From Allomyces macrogynus ATCC 38327 (lineage: Eukaryota > Blastocladiomycota > Blastocladiomycetes > Blastocladiales > Blastocladiaceae), in assembly GCA_000151295.1 (NCBI GenBank), contig GG745341.1:744945-808944 (forward strand): a stretch of DNA of 64,000 nt, read 5' to 3'. Shown here one piece after another: positions 1 to 11,100 of this stretch. Below the pieces are notes generated by a model. That model was not told the origin of the DNA and ran no database searches. It saw only the letters and a program-made list of their open reading frames with translations. Positions within the stretch are counted from its first letter, which is position 1. Each line of letters begins with the position of its first letter. A program made the translations under genes and the position numbers.

Positions 1-28
1 CCTTGCTGCTCCTCGACAAAACGCGACC

Positions 29-805
29 ATGGCGTCCCGGCACGCCCTCGCCGCGCTGGCGCTGGCCCTTGCCTTGTCCCTCGCTCTCATTGCTACCGCG
101 CCGGTCGCGCACGCCGCCCCGCTCCCAGCCGACAACCCGTCGCCCGCCATCATCTTTTCGCGGCCAGCACTCGTCGCCGTCGCACCGCCCCCACTCGCCG
201 CGCACGCGACGAACCGCGACGTGCCGCCGCTCAAGCGATTGCCCGACTTCCAGGCCAAGCACCCGCTCGGCGCACCAAGGTCGGCCGACCAGGTGCATGT
301 GCGTCCCATTGCGGTGCCCAACCGCAACGTACCCGTGGGCGTCATCTCGGCGCGCGACATTCTCGCGCCGTCACACGCGCCGGCGATTGCGGCCGCTCCG
401 AAGCGCGGCGGTGGCGGGTCATTGTTGTGGAACGCGCTCTCGGCGCGGTTCCAGGCGCCGTGCCAGCGGCAGCGTGCCGTGCGTGCCGCAGCCGCGGGAA
501 GGACGGGGTCGATGCTGATGCATGCCGTGTACGGCTCTGGGCGTGCACATTTGCGGAGAGAGTGATTCCACGCTGACGTTCGGTTTTTTTTTTTTTTTTT
601 TTTTTTTTGTTTTTGTTTTTTGTTTCGCCATAGCGACGCGGCGGACCACACGGCCGCGAGTGCAAGCGCATCCCCCGCAGCATCGTGCGACGCGGACGCG
701 CCGCTGGCCCCACCGGCGGCACCGCACCTCGACGAGTTGCTGGCCGAAGCTTTGAAGGAGGCGACGCTCGTGTTCACCAAGCCGCGCGTACGCGTGGAAC
801 TGTAG
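29..805 (+). CDS. small secreted protein of unknown function, two exons
   Basis: The exons are 29-528 and 634-805, giving 223 residues. The intron (529-633) starts GTACGG, ends CCATAG and holds a run of 25 T. It is phase 2 and the reading frame closes exactly, ending in TAG. The first 30 residues are a signal peptide: a short basic start (MASRH), a long Ala/Leu core, then an AHA-type cleavage region. The mature part is rich in Ala, Pro and Arg, with a GGGGS-like stretch near residue 130. I see no catalytic motif or membrane span after the signal peptide, and I do not recognise the family. The protein is probably exported or held in the secretory pathway, which is inferred only from the signal peptide. 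Confidence 0.55.
584..608 (+). repeat. poly-T run (25) inside an intron
   Basis: This pyrimidine run lies between the donor and acceptor of the only intron in the first gene. Confidence 0.95.
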
Positions 806-1440
806 GCTGGAGGAACGCGACTGGATAATTTACGGCGGCAGGCGGGACTGGGATCGATTATATTACTAGAGGGGGGGGCGTTTTGGGGTCGAAAACACGA
901 TGTTGCAGCACGCACACAAAGACACGTTGGAGATTCAGTCGGACGAAAGTGGAGGCGCGCGTGCCGGCACTATGGCAGCGCGGGGCAGCGTTCGCGCCAA
1001 GAAGACGGGTATTTCACGCAGGAGAGACACGAGCAAACAAACCAATATCGGCGCTGTCCCAACCAATAGTGAATGGCCGTGCGATGCAAACGCCGGCACG
1101 CAAAACGACACAAAACGGCCCAGCTGCGACGCGTCGTCGACCTCGTAAATCGACCATGACATCCGCGCGGCGACGCGGTCTCGAGCCGCAGGAAACGCAG
1201 GCGGCTTCCAGCCGACAGCGTCCGTGTTGCGGCCGCAACGTCGACGGGGCCGGCGCGGGGACAGAGCCATGATCGGTCGAGCCGGGCGCGATCGTGGCCG
1301 ATGAAACTTTTGGGCAAAGCGTGCCGGCACGCGCGGACCAGCTCCGTCTCGCCCATGCCCACGTCCGGGCGCACGAGAGGTGGGGGCGGGCGAGCGGATC
1401 GACACAATCCAAGACGACGACAGAATCCGACTCGAGGCAC
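806..1440. other. no gene recognised
   Basis: Open frames exist on both strands, as expected in GC-rich DNA. None shows a recognisable domain or a splice pattern that fits. Part of it is probably the 3' untranslated region of the convergent genes on either side. Confidence 0.4.
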
Positions 1441-2477
1441 CTACGACCGCGCCGGTGCAAGCATCGCGTCGCTCGCTGTCGCCACGCCACCCTCCTCGTC
1501 CCTTGCGCCGACCATTTCTCCCTTGGCCGCCCTTCGCCGACGCCGGACCCGGCGCCACCCAACGATCCCGCCGACCGTCGCGGCCAATATCACCGCTGCC
1601 CCGGCGACTGGCGCCCACCTGGCCGCTTCGACGGCCGTCCACCATGCGGGTTTATCGGTCGTGCCCACAATTTGCAGCAGCGTGCCGTGCGTCTCCACAT
1701 TGGCCACCTGCTCAGGCGTCAGGTGCGCGTCGCGGTAACGGTCGGCGACTCCCGAGTCCACGTCCGACGTGGGTTTTGCGGGAGCGGCCGCGGGAGCGGC
1801 CGCGGTAGCGGGGGTGGCAATGGCGGGGGACGTGGCGTCGCGGGGAGCGTGTAGTCGGCGGGCGGGTGGGGGGAGGGCGCGTGGGCCGGGCGCAATCGTG
1901 TTGTTGCCGACGTTGTGGACGTGGTGCGCGACGAAGCTGTCGAGGTGCGGGCCGGCCGGTCGGGCGCGTCGGTTACGGTCGGCGCCAGATCAGTGTTGGT
2001 CGAGTTGCGACTGATCGACAGGGTCGGCGCCGCAGTGATCACGGTCGAGGACAGCCTGGCCGAGGCGGTGGCGTCGACCTTGGTCGCCCTTGGCGGCGTG
2101 TCGTCGTTGTCCACCGCACCGCCATCCATGGCAATGGCGATGCGCGTCTGCAGTGCGGTCGGGATCTTGACCGACGACAGCGGCTCAAGCACGGGGGGCG
2201 TGCCGACCATGGCGGTCGGGTACGGTGGAAGCGACTCAAACGACTGCAGCATGACCCACGGCGTGCCGAGCAGCGGCGCGATCGGGCCGCGCGGAGCGAG
2301 ACCGTGCTCTGAGGCGGCGGCGGGAGCGTCGCTGCTCGTGGAGGTTGCGGCGACCGCCGCGGCGACGGGGTTGAGGATCGCCATAGCAGCGAGGGTTGCG
2401 GCGATCAGGGCGAGCAGCGCCGGCAGCGCGCCGACTGAGTCGCGAGCCGCGCGGGTGCAGGGGCGGGGCGAGCGCAT
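1441..2477 (-). CDS. type I membrane protein with Thr/Ser/Pro-rich ectodomain (spliced, junction unresolved)
   Basis: The start ATG at 2477 sits in a good context (CACCACCATG) and opens a signal peptide with a long Ala/Leu core. An acidic and Thr/Ser/Pro-rich segment follows and contains N-glycosylation sequons. The 3' part, in a second frame (about 1930 down to 1441), reads a proline/alanine linker, then a single membrane span (AAVILAATVGGIVGW), an immediate RRVRRRRR stop-transfer cluster and a short tail. The two frames must be joined by an intron. A CGACAG acceptor near 1931 is likely. A donor near 2007 (GTCGAT) would fit the phase, but it is weak. The predicted topology is outside N-terminus, one span, cytoplasmic C-terminus, as in a small surface sensor or mucin-like protein. 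The function is unknown. Confidence 0.5.
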
Positions 2478-3583
2478 GGTGGTGGAGCCGATCTTGGGCA
2501 GAGCGTCGCACGGAGCGGGCGGGGGCGGAGCGGCAAGGGCCTCGCTGTCGACAGCGACCCGAGTGGATTTATGGGCGGAGTACGAGAGCCGAGAGCCGAG
2601 AGCTGGGATCAGGTCGAGGGGACCAGCGAGGCGCACTATGGCGGTGGTCGAGTGGCCGCCAGCCCCCACGCGCGCCCACGCTGACCGACTGGCCCGTGAG
2701 GGGAGGAGAAGCGCGCCAGGCCATCGCGCCGTACACCACCGTCCATGGAACGGGGCGAGTGGTTCCAAACGGGAGCGCGCCCCCTCTTCGCGCAGCTGGG
2801 CCTTGAATGGATCAGTGTACGCCACGATCGTGGCGGCCTAACGGCGGGCGGAGCAAGACGTGTTGAGCGGCCGCGGCGGGTCGCGGGCACCGGATCCGAG
2901 CCCCACTCGGCGTGCGCACAGCGCGGCGTGGTGGCGTGGTGTGCGTGGGGAGGACGGGGCGCAAGCGCGAGCTGATGGACATGACCAGGGGTGGGGCTGG
3001 ATCATGGCGGGTGGGTGCGCGACACGTGCAGGGTGGCGGGCGTGTCGCAGTTGACGGCCGGCTGCGAGCTTGATCAAGGCCACGTCGGCGGCAGCGGGGC
3101 GGCGTCCAGCGGCATCGCGGCGGAAGGGGTGGTCATGGTGGTTGGTGTCCTGCTTGCTCAGGGTGGATGGCGCGGAGCGGACGGGAGCTGCGCGGTCGTT
3201 GGCGTTGATCGGCGACAGTGGCGGCGAGAAATAACAGGGCGGCCACGCCAGCCAGTGCTCGGTCCACGTCAGATGGCCGTCACAGCCGTCCTGTCCAGCG
3301 ACACGCGTCCCTGCCACCGGCAGCTGCGACGGCCGCCAGCTGCGACGGCCGCCAGCAAGAGTTGCCGCCAACCGCCCAGCGGCAAACAGCCGCGGACCAC
3401 CTCCAGCGTCGCGAACCCAAACATCCCCACGGCCCCATCCGACCATCATCATCACGCTGAAGCAGCACCAGTCCTGGACCCAACTTGCCCGCTCGTCCCG
3501 CAATCATCTCGGCACCCCCGCCTCTCCACGCTACCCGCACGAGCAACTCGCCGACCACCACCACCACCTCGACGACAACAACC
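2478..3583. other. divergent intergenic region
   Basis: This stretch lies between two divergently transcribed genes and probably holds both promoters. The long open frames in it have Arg/Pro/Gly composition and no domain. I see no clear TATA box or RNA gene. Confidence 0.4.
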
Positions 3584-5314
3584 ATGGCTCTGCAAGCCAA
3601 ACCCGGTGCTGCCGCTGCTGCCAGCACCGTCGTGCCCGCCCCCGCCGCCGACCTCTCGCCGCGCGCCGCGCACCTCGCCATCCTGCGCCTGCTCGTCGTC
3701 ACGCTCCCGCCGTCGTTACTCAGCGGTAGGTCCACACCGTCGCGCCTGCAGCCGCCGACATGCCGATCCTGACGCTGGTATCGCCAAAATAGCCCTGCCG
3801 TTTGGCCGCACTTGGGACCTAATGCACTATGTCCTGCTCGAGCTCTCGGTCCTCGCCCTCTTCCGCACCTTGCTCGGCCTACCGGACCCAACCAGGCTCG
3901 TTGCGGCCGGCGCTAGCCCAGAAACGACGCGCAACGTCGTTGTGCCGCCACCACCACCTCCGGCACCGACCAACGTGACGATCGTTGTGCCCGAGCCGAC
4001 AACCGCGGCTGCGCATGCGCCCGCAGCGGTTGCCGCCATCGACGACGAGGACGAGGGCAGCGACGATGACGACGACGCTTCGGACACTGAAGACGCGCCG
4101 GCCCCCGTCGACGAGGAAGTCGATCTTGGCAAAGACGACGATACTACCGTCCCCGTCCACCACCATCCGCTCCTTAAACTGTGCGACCCGCTCGTTGCCA
4201 AACTGCTCGCCATGACCGCCATGGGCGATGCCGCCGCCGACGCCAACGACTGGGACCTGGTCGTCGACCGCGGCGACGCGGTCAAGATTTGGCGCAGTAA
4301 GCATAACGAGCACCGGTACCGACTGCTCGGCATCTTTGACGCGGTACGCATGCCTTGCGCGGTTCTGGACTTGGTGTACGTTCAGTTGGGGCTCATTTGG
4401 TTGTGTTTGTTTGTTGTAGCCTCTCTACACGACGTTTGATTTCCTGAACGATATCGAAAAGCGGCCCGAGTGGTACGGCTCTAGCCGCCACGCGGCACCA
4501 TCTTGCCTTGCCCGTGCTTACTGATCCCGCATCGCCACCACCAGGGACGACATGACGGAGGGCGCCTCGATCGTCGAGCAACTCTCGCCCACGACGCGCG
4601 TGCAGCATATCAAAATCAAGGCCATTTGGCCCACCTCGGCGCGGGACTTGCTCCTCCTCTCGCACTGGCGCCGGCTCTCGCCATCGACCATGCTCGCGTG
4701 CACGACCTCGGTCGACCACACGAGCGTGCCCGAAGCACCGGGCGTCGTGCGCATGTGGGCCGAGTGCGCCGGGCAGCTGTGCGAGCGCGTGGTCGTGAAC
4801 GGGATCGAGAAGACGCGAGTGCTGCAGATTGCCGATGGAGATCCGAAGGGGTGGGTGCCAAAGTCGATCTTGACCATGGGTATGTACGCCGCGGCGCAGA
4901 GCTGGCGAGTCGAGAGATGGAGACTGACGCATCGACACCCGAAACATAGTCGCGACCAAGGCCCTGCCCGACTCGTTCATCAAAGTGAACCGGCTCGTCT
5001 CACAACTGCCGCACGCCACGACTTCGCGCTACTTCCCGGTGCCACCGCCGAAAAAGGGTAAGAAGGGAAAGAAGGCCAAGACCGTTGCGCCGCCACCACC
5101 ACCACCACCGGCTCCCGCAGTTAAGACGGTCGAGACACCGACTACGCCCTTGGTCACGGCCCCGGCTCCGGTCGCGGTGCGGACCAGCTGGCTCGCGCCG
5201 TGGAAGGCCGCGCTCAAGACGGTGCACCGCGTTTTGACGGGCGCAAGCCCGTACCTGGTCAGTGCCATGGCGGTGATGATGATTGTGCAGCGACTGAAGC
5301 GGATTCAGGGATAG
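3584..5314 (+). CDS. membrane-anchored START-domain lipid-transfer protein
   Basis: There are five exons: 3584-3725, 3793-4343, 4420-4472, 4545-4879 and 4950-5314. All phases agree, giving 481 residues. The N-terminal third has hydrophobic segments (LAILRLLVVTLPPSLL, then HYVLLELSVLALF) that may anchor it. A Pro-rich and strongly acidic low-complexity linker follows. The START fold begins near residue 199 (DWDLVVDRGDAVKIW) and continues through the conserved RPEW-D step across introns 2 and 3. It ends with the long C-terminal helix ALPDSFIKVNRLVSQL. After a Lys-rich and Pro-rich spacer, residues about 461-478 (ASPYLVSAMAVMMIVQRL) form a likely tail anchor. START proteins bind one lipid in a closed cavity, so this one probably moves or senses lipid at a membrane contact. 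The ligand cannot be told from the sequence. Confidence 0.85.
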
Positions 5315-5833
5315 TGGAGGATGGAGCGGGGAGGAGTAGGAGGTTGGCGCGTGATCGTCAACAGATTCGGTTTTGTCGTAGTTTTGGAAAGATGTTCCGC
5401 GAAATGACAGTAACCTGGGAACTGGCCAACCTCGATTCGACAACAAGGTGGGATTTGAAGACCGTTCACATCCGTGCCAGCGTGTGATGGAGTCCGCACG
5501 CTAGCAAGAACATCAAGAGGCTTCACTGGCGAGCAAAAGGCACTTTCAGCTACGCTAGACCCTCCTCCCCTGGCGATCGTTGTAAAATGACATGCGAAGG
5601 CAATCCGCAGTGGTGAGAGGGACTGGAGAGGAGGACTGCGAACAGAAGGCGGCAGTGATGGTTGGTGTGATCAAGACGCCTCGACTGCCTCCCAGACCCA
5701 CCGCCTCGGCCGATATCACATCTGCTGAAATTAGGACCATTTTCTTCTGCTCATTCCACGAAAGCGCTTCCTTCGAAGCACCGTTCTCCCCTCCCAGCAA
5801 CACAACCCAGCGGCACCCAGCCCAAAGCCCACC
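5315..5833. other. intergenic, promoter side of CFAP410
   Basis: No gene is supported. The stretch is less GC-rich than the flanking genes and presumably holds the START gene's 3' end and the CFAP410 promoter. Confidence 0.4.
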
Positions 5834-7434
5834 ATGCCCGGACCAACGACGACGCGACGTCACCCACGCTCGAGAAAGAGTCAGCTTAGCCCATCTCCAC
5901 CCAAAAAGCGTCACGCGTGGGGTAACGATTTCGGCACCGGTGGCAGCAACGTTTATGTCCCGCGCAGCACGTCGTCGCCCGTGAATGCTGCAAGCGCATT
6001 CATACACGACGACGACGGGCGCGCGCTAAAGTCGCTCACCGAAGCGACCATTCTGTCGCGCAACAAGGCGCGCACGCTCGCCGACGTGACAGAGCTCAAC
6101 GTGTGGGGGTACGTGGCACGCTCCATGCTCTCGCAGCACCATCAATGCACCATGAACTGACGGGAGTGCGCCTGTAGCTCGCAACTCGACGACGCGTCCA
6201 TCCTGCAATTACTCCCACAATTGCGAATCGCGTCGCTCTCAGTCAACAAGCTCACGACACTCGCGCCGTTTCTCGGACTTACCAACCTCGAGGAGCTCTA
6301 CCTGCGGCGCAACCTCGTTGGGATTGACCTGATTTCGCCCGAGGCCACTACGCACGACCGTCTTGCGGTCCTCGTGCATGAACTCGCGTTTCTCGCCGAC
6401 TGCCCGAAACTGTCGGTGCTCTGGCTGAGCGAGAACCCAATTTCCGAGTGGGACCCGGCGCTCTACCGCGTCGCGGTCGCGCGGATTTTGCCGCAGGTCA
6501 AGCAGCTCGATAACAAACGTAAGCAAGTCAGAGCGATGCGATTGCTCCTGTGCGCGAATCCGACTGAATTGATCATTCTTTCGCTATAGCCATCTCCACC
6601 AAGGAACGCCAGCTCGTTCAGCAGCTCGCGCTCGACTTTCTCCACGCAGACGTCGCGTACGCCAACGCCGTCCATTCCATGCCGTTCCATCGGGGAGCCG
6701 TCACGTCACCCCCAAGTACTCCGCGCCGGACGTGGCACGACGCGTCCCCACGGCCCACGTCGGCCGTACACTGCGCTTATCATGCCAACACGGACCATCT
6801 TCACCCCGCGTCGAACAACGGAGACGACTGTGATGCGTCCCTCGCGCCGCGGCATAAAGCGAGTCCCTATCGGGTATCTGCACGTACACGGAGCCCGCCC
6901 CGCCATCATCACGCAGCCGCTGCCGCTCGTCCCGATCCCGCCACCGACGACCACAGTGCCGCTGTACCGTGGCGCCGCGCTGGCCCGAGTGAGAAACCAA
7001 GTACGTCCAGCCCGCTCCGCCGTCGTCACCGTGCCGGCCGCGACGAGTCGGCTGACGGTCCAATGGTCCATGAACTGGCGCACGAGGGGCGTGACGAGTC
7101 GGCCGACGGCCCGCTTCTCCGCAAGTCGGTGACCACGGCACAGGCTGGCGGCCGGGACGAGTCGGCCGATGGCCCAATGCCCGAGTCGGTTGCGCGAGTT
7201 TACGCCACGGCCCAGGCGCGCGCACGCATACCGGCCGCGTGGACGATTCCGGCGCACGACGAGAACGTGGATGCGGCGTCGGTGTCGAGCCCCGGGAGCC
7301 CGGCAGACCGGGCTGCGGCGGTGGGCGACGATCACAAGACCAATGTCCTGTTTGCCGTGCTGGCGCTGATCCGTGACTTGGATCCGGTCGCTCTGCAGAT
7401 CGTCAAGAAGGAGATGGACCGGATGGCAAAGTGA
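5834..7434 (+). CDS. CFAP410: cilia/flagella-associated protein 410 (C21orf2-like LRR protein)
   Basis: The exons are 5834-6108, 6178-6518 and 6590-7434 (introns GTACGT..TGTAG and GTAAGC..TATAG), giving 486 residues. The conserved N-terminal half starts with the family signature LTEATILSRNKA and then NVWGSQLDD. Leucine-rich repeats follow (SLSVNKLTTL, LEELYLRRN, LSVLWLSENP), and the LRR cap ends in PQVKQLDNK. The C-terminus (NVLFAVLALIRDLDPVAL) matches the helical oligomerisation tail of animal CFAP410. In animals and protists CFAP410 acts at the basal body and cilium, with NEK1 as a partner. Between the LRR and the tail lies a long Ser/Pro/Arg/His-rich insert. It holds three near-identical copies of GRDESADGPM at residues 355-364, 372-381 and 393-402. 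Such a gene implies a flagellated zoospore stage. Human CFAP410 is much shorter, and the insert explains the difference. Confidence 0.92.
7036..7179 (+). repeat. three spaced copies of a 30-base coding repeat in CFAP410
   Basis: Copies at 7036-7065, 7087-7116 and 7150-7179 each encode GRDESADGP plus M or L. Spacers of 21 and 33 bases separate them, so this is a dispersed rather than a strict tandem repeat. Confidence 0.85.
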
Positions 7435-7493
7435 TGCAGGTTGCGATTTGAGGCGGGGACGTGCTGGCGATGGAGTTGAAGCGGCCACGGGAA

Positions 7494-7984
7494 TGAGTGG
7501 AATGCTGGTGACAATGTTTGTATGGAACGGCGTCTATATTTTCTTGTGGGAGCAGTTGCGGCCGCTGGTTGTGCGCAATGCCTTGGCGCTGTGGTACATT
7601 TGTTTGCCTGTCAATGCGAGCTCTGTTGCTCCGATTTTGATTGCGTCGAATCCCATAGCGTCAGCTCAATTGCCACATGTTCTCAACCCCACCAGGAAAG
7701 ATCCGGACCATGTCCATTAGTTTCTTTCTCCACGACATTGCGGCTCGTCTATGGGACGCCGACTCGACGCAGGACGAGCTCGATGCCGAGGCCTACCTCA
7801 AACTGACCTCACTGATCGCCCAGGGCCGCGTCAAGGGCTACGTGACGTCGCAAATCAACAGCCCAAGGGCGAGCTCGAGAATGTCGTCCTGCCGCTGCGC
7901 CGCGCCATGACGCCACTGGCAGCCGCCGCCCTCGCCGCGACAGTCGGCCTCGGCGACAGGACCCACGCCATGATGGTCGAATAA
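7494..7984 (+). pseudogene. decayed C-terminal fragment of a PCI-domain protein (PCID2/THP1/CSN12 type)
   Basis: Three pieces in different frames line up, in order, with the end of a PCI domain. The first, near 7515-7600, reads GVYIFLWEQLRPLVVRN, like the helix before the PCI winged helix. The second, from 7710, reads MSISFFLHDIAARL and then LTSLIAQGRVKGYVTSQ, close in pattern to the conserved LANLIYxGHVKGYISHQ of PCID2/CSN12. The third, from about 7860, carries KGELENVVLPLRRAM to a TAA near 7984. No splice pair in the right phase links them, and no N-terminal PCI sequence lies upstream because CFAP410 stops at 7434. The most likely reading is a truncated copy with two frame breaks. A short real gene with an unseen intron is less likely. 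The family match is by eye only. Confidence 0.35.
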
Positions 7985-8108
7985 AAAAGACTATGTGGAT
8001 CGACGAGGAAAAATGAATGGAATGTGTTCTTGATATCCAACGCAGCAACCAACAACCCAAAACGAACCGACCAGATACGCAATGCAGCCGCCTCCCCGGC
8101 CCACTCCT

Positions 8109-11100
8109 TCAAAACGACATTTTCAACTGAATCGACGGCTTCTCAGGCCGCGCCATACTCGCGGCGTGTGCACCCGCATGCGCGCCCGCCATATCCGGCT
8201 GCTGGTGTGCGCGTAATCCAGCCTCGAGCGCCTGCCGCGACGCTGGCGGCAAGGCCGCAACCATCGACTTGAACGCGGCCGTGTGCACCGATGCGATCGC
8301 CAAGAGCCCCTGCACGATCGGCGTCTTGACGGCGGGAGCGTTGCTGTGCCGCACGAGCAGGCCGATCAGGGCCGATAGGACGAGCGTCGTGAGCCGCAGG
8401 TCGGTCGTGCTGACGGACGCGAGAATCAGAGTCGCGACCCATTCGTTGGCGAGTTGCGTGTGCGCGGGGGAGTGCGCAAAAATGATCAGATGCGGGACGA
8501 GCGTGACGAGGCATTGGTCGACGAGCGCGCGTGCGTCGGGCTTCTTGCCGAGCTGGATGAGCGACTTGGCGCACTGGAAGGCGATCAGCGAAAGCTACGA
8601 GGTGGAAGAAAGATCTTATCAGGCTCGGTGTGGTCAACACGAATCAAGCATCAGAATCAACAAGCGTACCTGGTTCACCTCAATGCACCGCACCAACACC
8701 ACTGTGAACCGAACGCCGAGCTGCGCAACAAACGGCTTGTCGTGCAGACTTGTCAGCGACACGGTGCTCGCCAAGAGGCAATTCCTCGCGACATCAATAT
8801 CGCCAGCCCCGTCATTCGTAGCCGCGTCCACGAGCGCCAAGAGCGCCGCGACAAATGACATGACCAAATCCTGTTGGTCGTCCTGTACGCGCTCGAGCAC
8901 GCCCTTGAGCAAGACCGTCATCCGGCCGGCCATGGGCGCGTACAAGGGCGACTCGTACGCAGCGGCCAAGACATGCAGCGCAATCGGAACACTGGCCGGA
9001 TGTACCGCCGCGAGCTTGCCGAGCGTCAGTAGCGCGGCCGTGCCCGTGGGTAGCCGGTCGGCCGGATTGTCTCCGAAGATATGCGCGGCGCTCGGATCGC
9101 TTAGCAGGTGCGGCATGGTCGGTGCAATCGCGCCAAACAGGAGCCGGTTCACGTGGTACAACAGGTCCGGCGTCAAATCGTGCGGGTACTGGTCGACGAG
9201 CGTGTCGAGGAAGGCCAATGCCTTGACTTGTACGGCCTGCGTCTCGGTCTGCAACAAGCGGTCGACCATGGTGAGCAGTTCCTTGATGAGCGCCTTGTGC
9301 AGCGTCGGAATGTGTCGCGGGACCACGAGCGCGTGTAATGCGTCGATGCACTGGATCGTCACGGTTTCCGACGTGCGCAGCGACACGAGCGGCTCAAAGG
9401 CCAGCCCGAGCAGGACCAGGATGTGCTTTTGCATCGTGCCGTACTTGCTCTCGACGGCGCCGTGCTTGGAGAGCTGGATTCCGGGCACGTCCGAGTTGAG
9501 CAGCGACGTGACGGCGGCGAGAATGGAGATCCAGCACTTGTGGTACATCTACGGTTTAGGACAGCGATTGTGTCAGCAAGTGAACTGATCCCAGCGGCAA
9601 AAAATTTCGGGCACCGTACCGGAAGCACGATATCGCGCGTGTTCAGCGCGTACACGACGTTTGGACTGATCGACTCGAGCTTACTTGGCAACAGGTGATG
9701 CGAATCCGGATCAAGCTTGATGACCGCATACTCGAACAAGCACGTGAGCCACATGGGCGCGAGCACCGCGAGCTGCGGCTCCACAATCTCTGCCAGGACG
9801 CGGCGCTGATCGCTCGTGCGCTTGAGCTCGGCCCACGCGCTGAGCACGGCCAATGAGATCATGATCGTCGCGTGCTGCGACTGGTGCGACGACGCGCGCC
9901 GAATCATGTCGAGCGCCTGCGTCAACAGCTTGATGATGCGGCTCAGCGTAAACAGCTCCTCGGTGATCCCAGACCCAATGTATCGCGCGCACACGTGGCT
10001 CGCCGTGGCCACAATTTCCGGGTACGAGTCCGATTGGAACGCGGGCGTGAGCGCCGAACTGAATTGCGCCTGATACTGCTCGAGAAGCATGTGGCCCTCA
10101 TAGTCCGGGTCCTTGGTCGTGGAAAAGTGGTCGAGCACGTCCTCGAGCAGACCGAGGCCCTCGGCACGCACTTGTTGCGTCAGCGCGGTCGATGCCGTGA
10201 ACGCGACACGGATCAGGTCGCCGAGCCGGCACACGAGCCAGTCGCCGCCCGGCTGCGACTTGGCCAGGACCATGTTGACGTGATACTCCTTGTTCTTGCC
10301 CGTGGCCAGGAAATGAATCACTTGCCGCAGCGACTGGATCGCCGTCAGCTGGCTCGACCACTTGACCTGCTCCTGCTTGCGCTCAATCTTTTGCGCTGTC
10401 GTGGCCAGTTCCTCGGAATCGTCCTCGGTGTCGGACCCGCTGTTGGGCGCACCGCCACCGATCCCGCCCGGCCCGCCCGGTCCGGCCTGTGCAGCCTGCG
10501 CCGGGTTGAGCAACGACCGGCAAATATCGATCCACTTGGACGGCTGCGTCGCATTTTCGACCAGCGACGCGAGCGACTTTTGCACGAGCACGGGCTCGTC
10601 CTGCGCGAGCCGGATCAGCGACTGCTCGAGGTCGACGGTATTCGCGAGCGTCAGGTCCGGGTTGCGCTGTATCATTTGGCACAGGCACCGCAAGACGGCG
10701 CGGCGCATGGTCGTGTGGTCCGTCGACAAGAGCGTCTGCAACGCCATCGCGTATTTCGGGACCGGATACGTCGTCGGCGCCATGAGCAAAATGTGCGAGA
10801 CTGTACGCCATGCCTCGGCACACTCTTCGAGCCCCTCCCAGTCGAGCAGGTACTCGGTGAACTGGCAAATCAGGTCGCGCAACTTGTCCGACACTTGCAG
10901 TTCCGGGCCGAGCGTCTCGACACACCCGTAAATGATTCGCCCGACAAACACAGGCCGCAGCTCGTTCATGATTTGCCGGCACACGACCGAGAGCGTCGGC
11001 GTGATGTACGGATAGACGTCGCTCGACCGCGCCTCGATAAGCATCGACAGCGCGAGCGACGCCCACTGCGCGACGCCCGCGTGCGTGTCCGAGCACAGCG

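Noticed and set aside
935..1645. Overlapping minus-strand frames of 156-236 residues
   Set aside because: They have Arg/Gly/Ala composition only, and no signal peptide, domain or splice fit.
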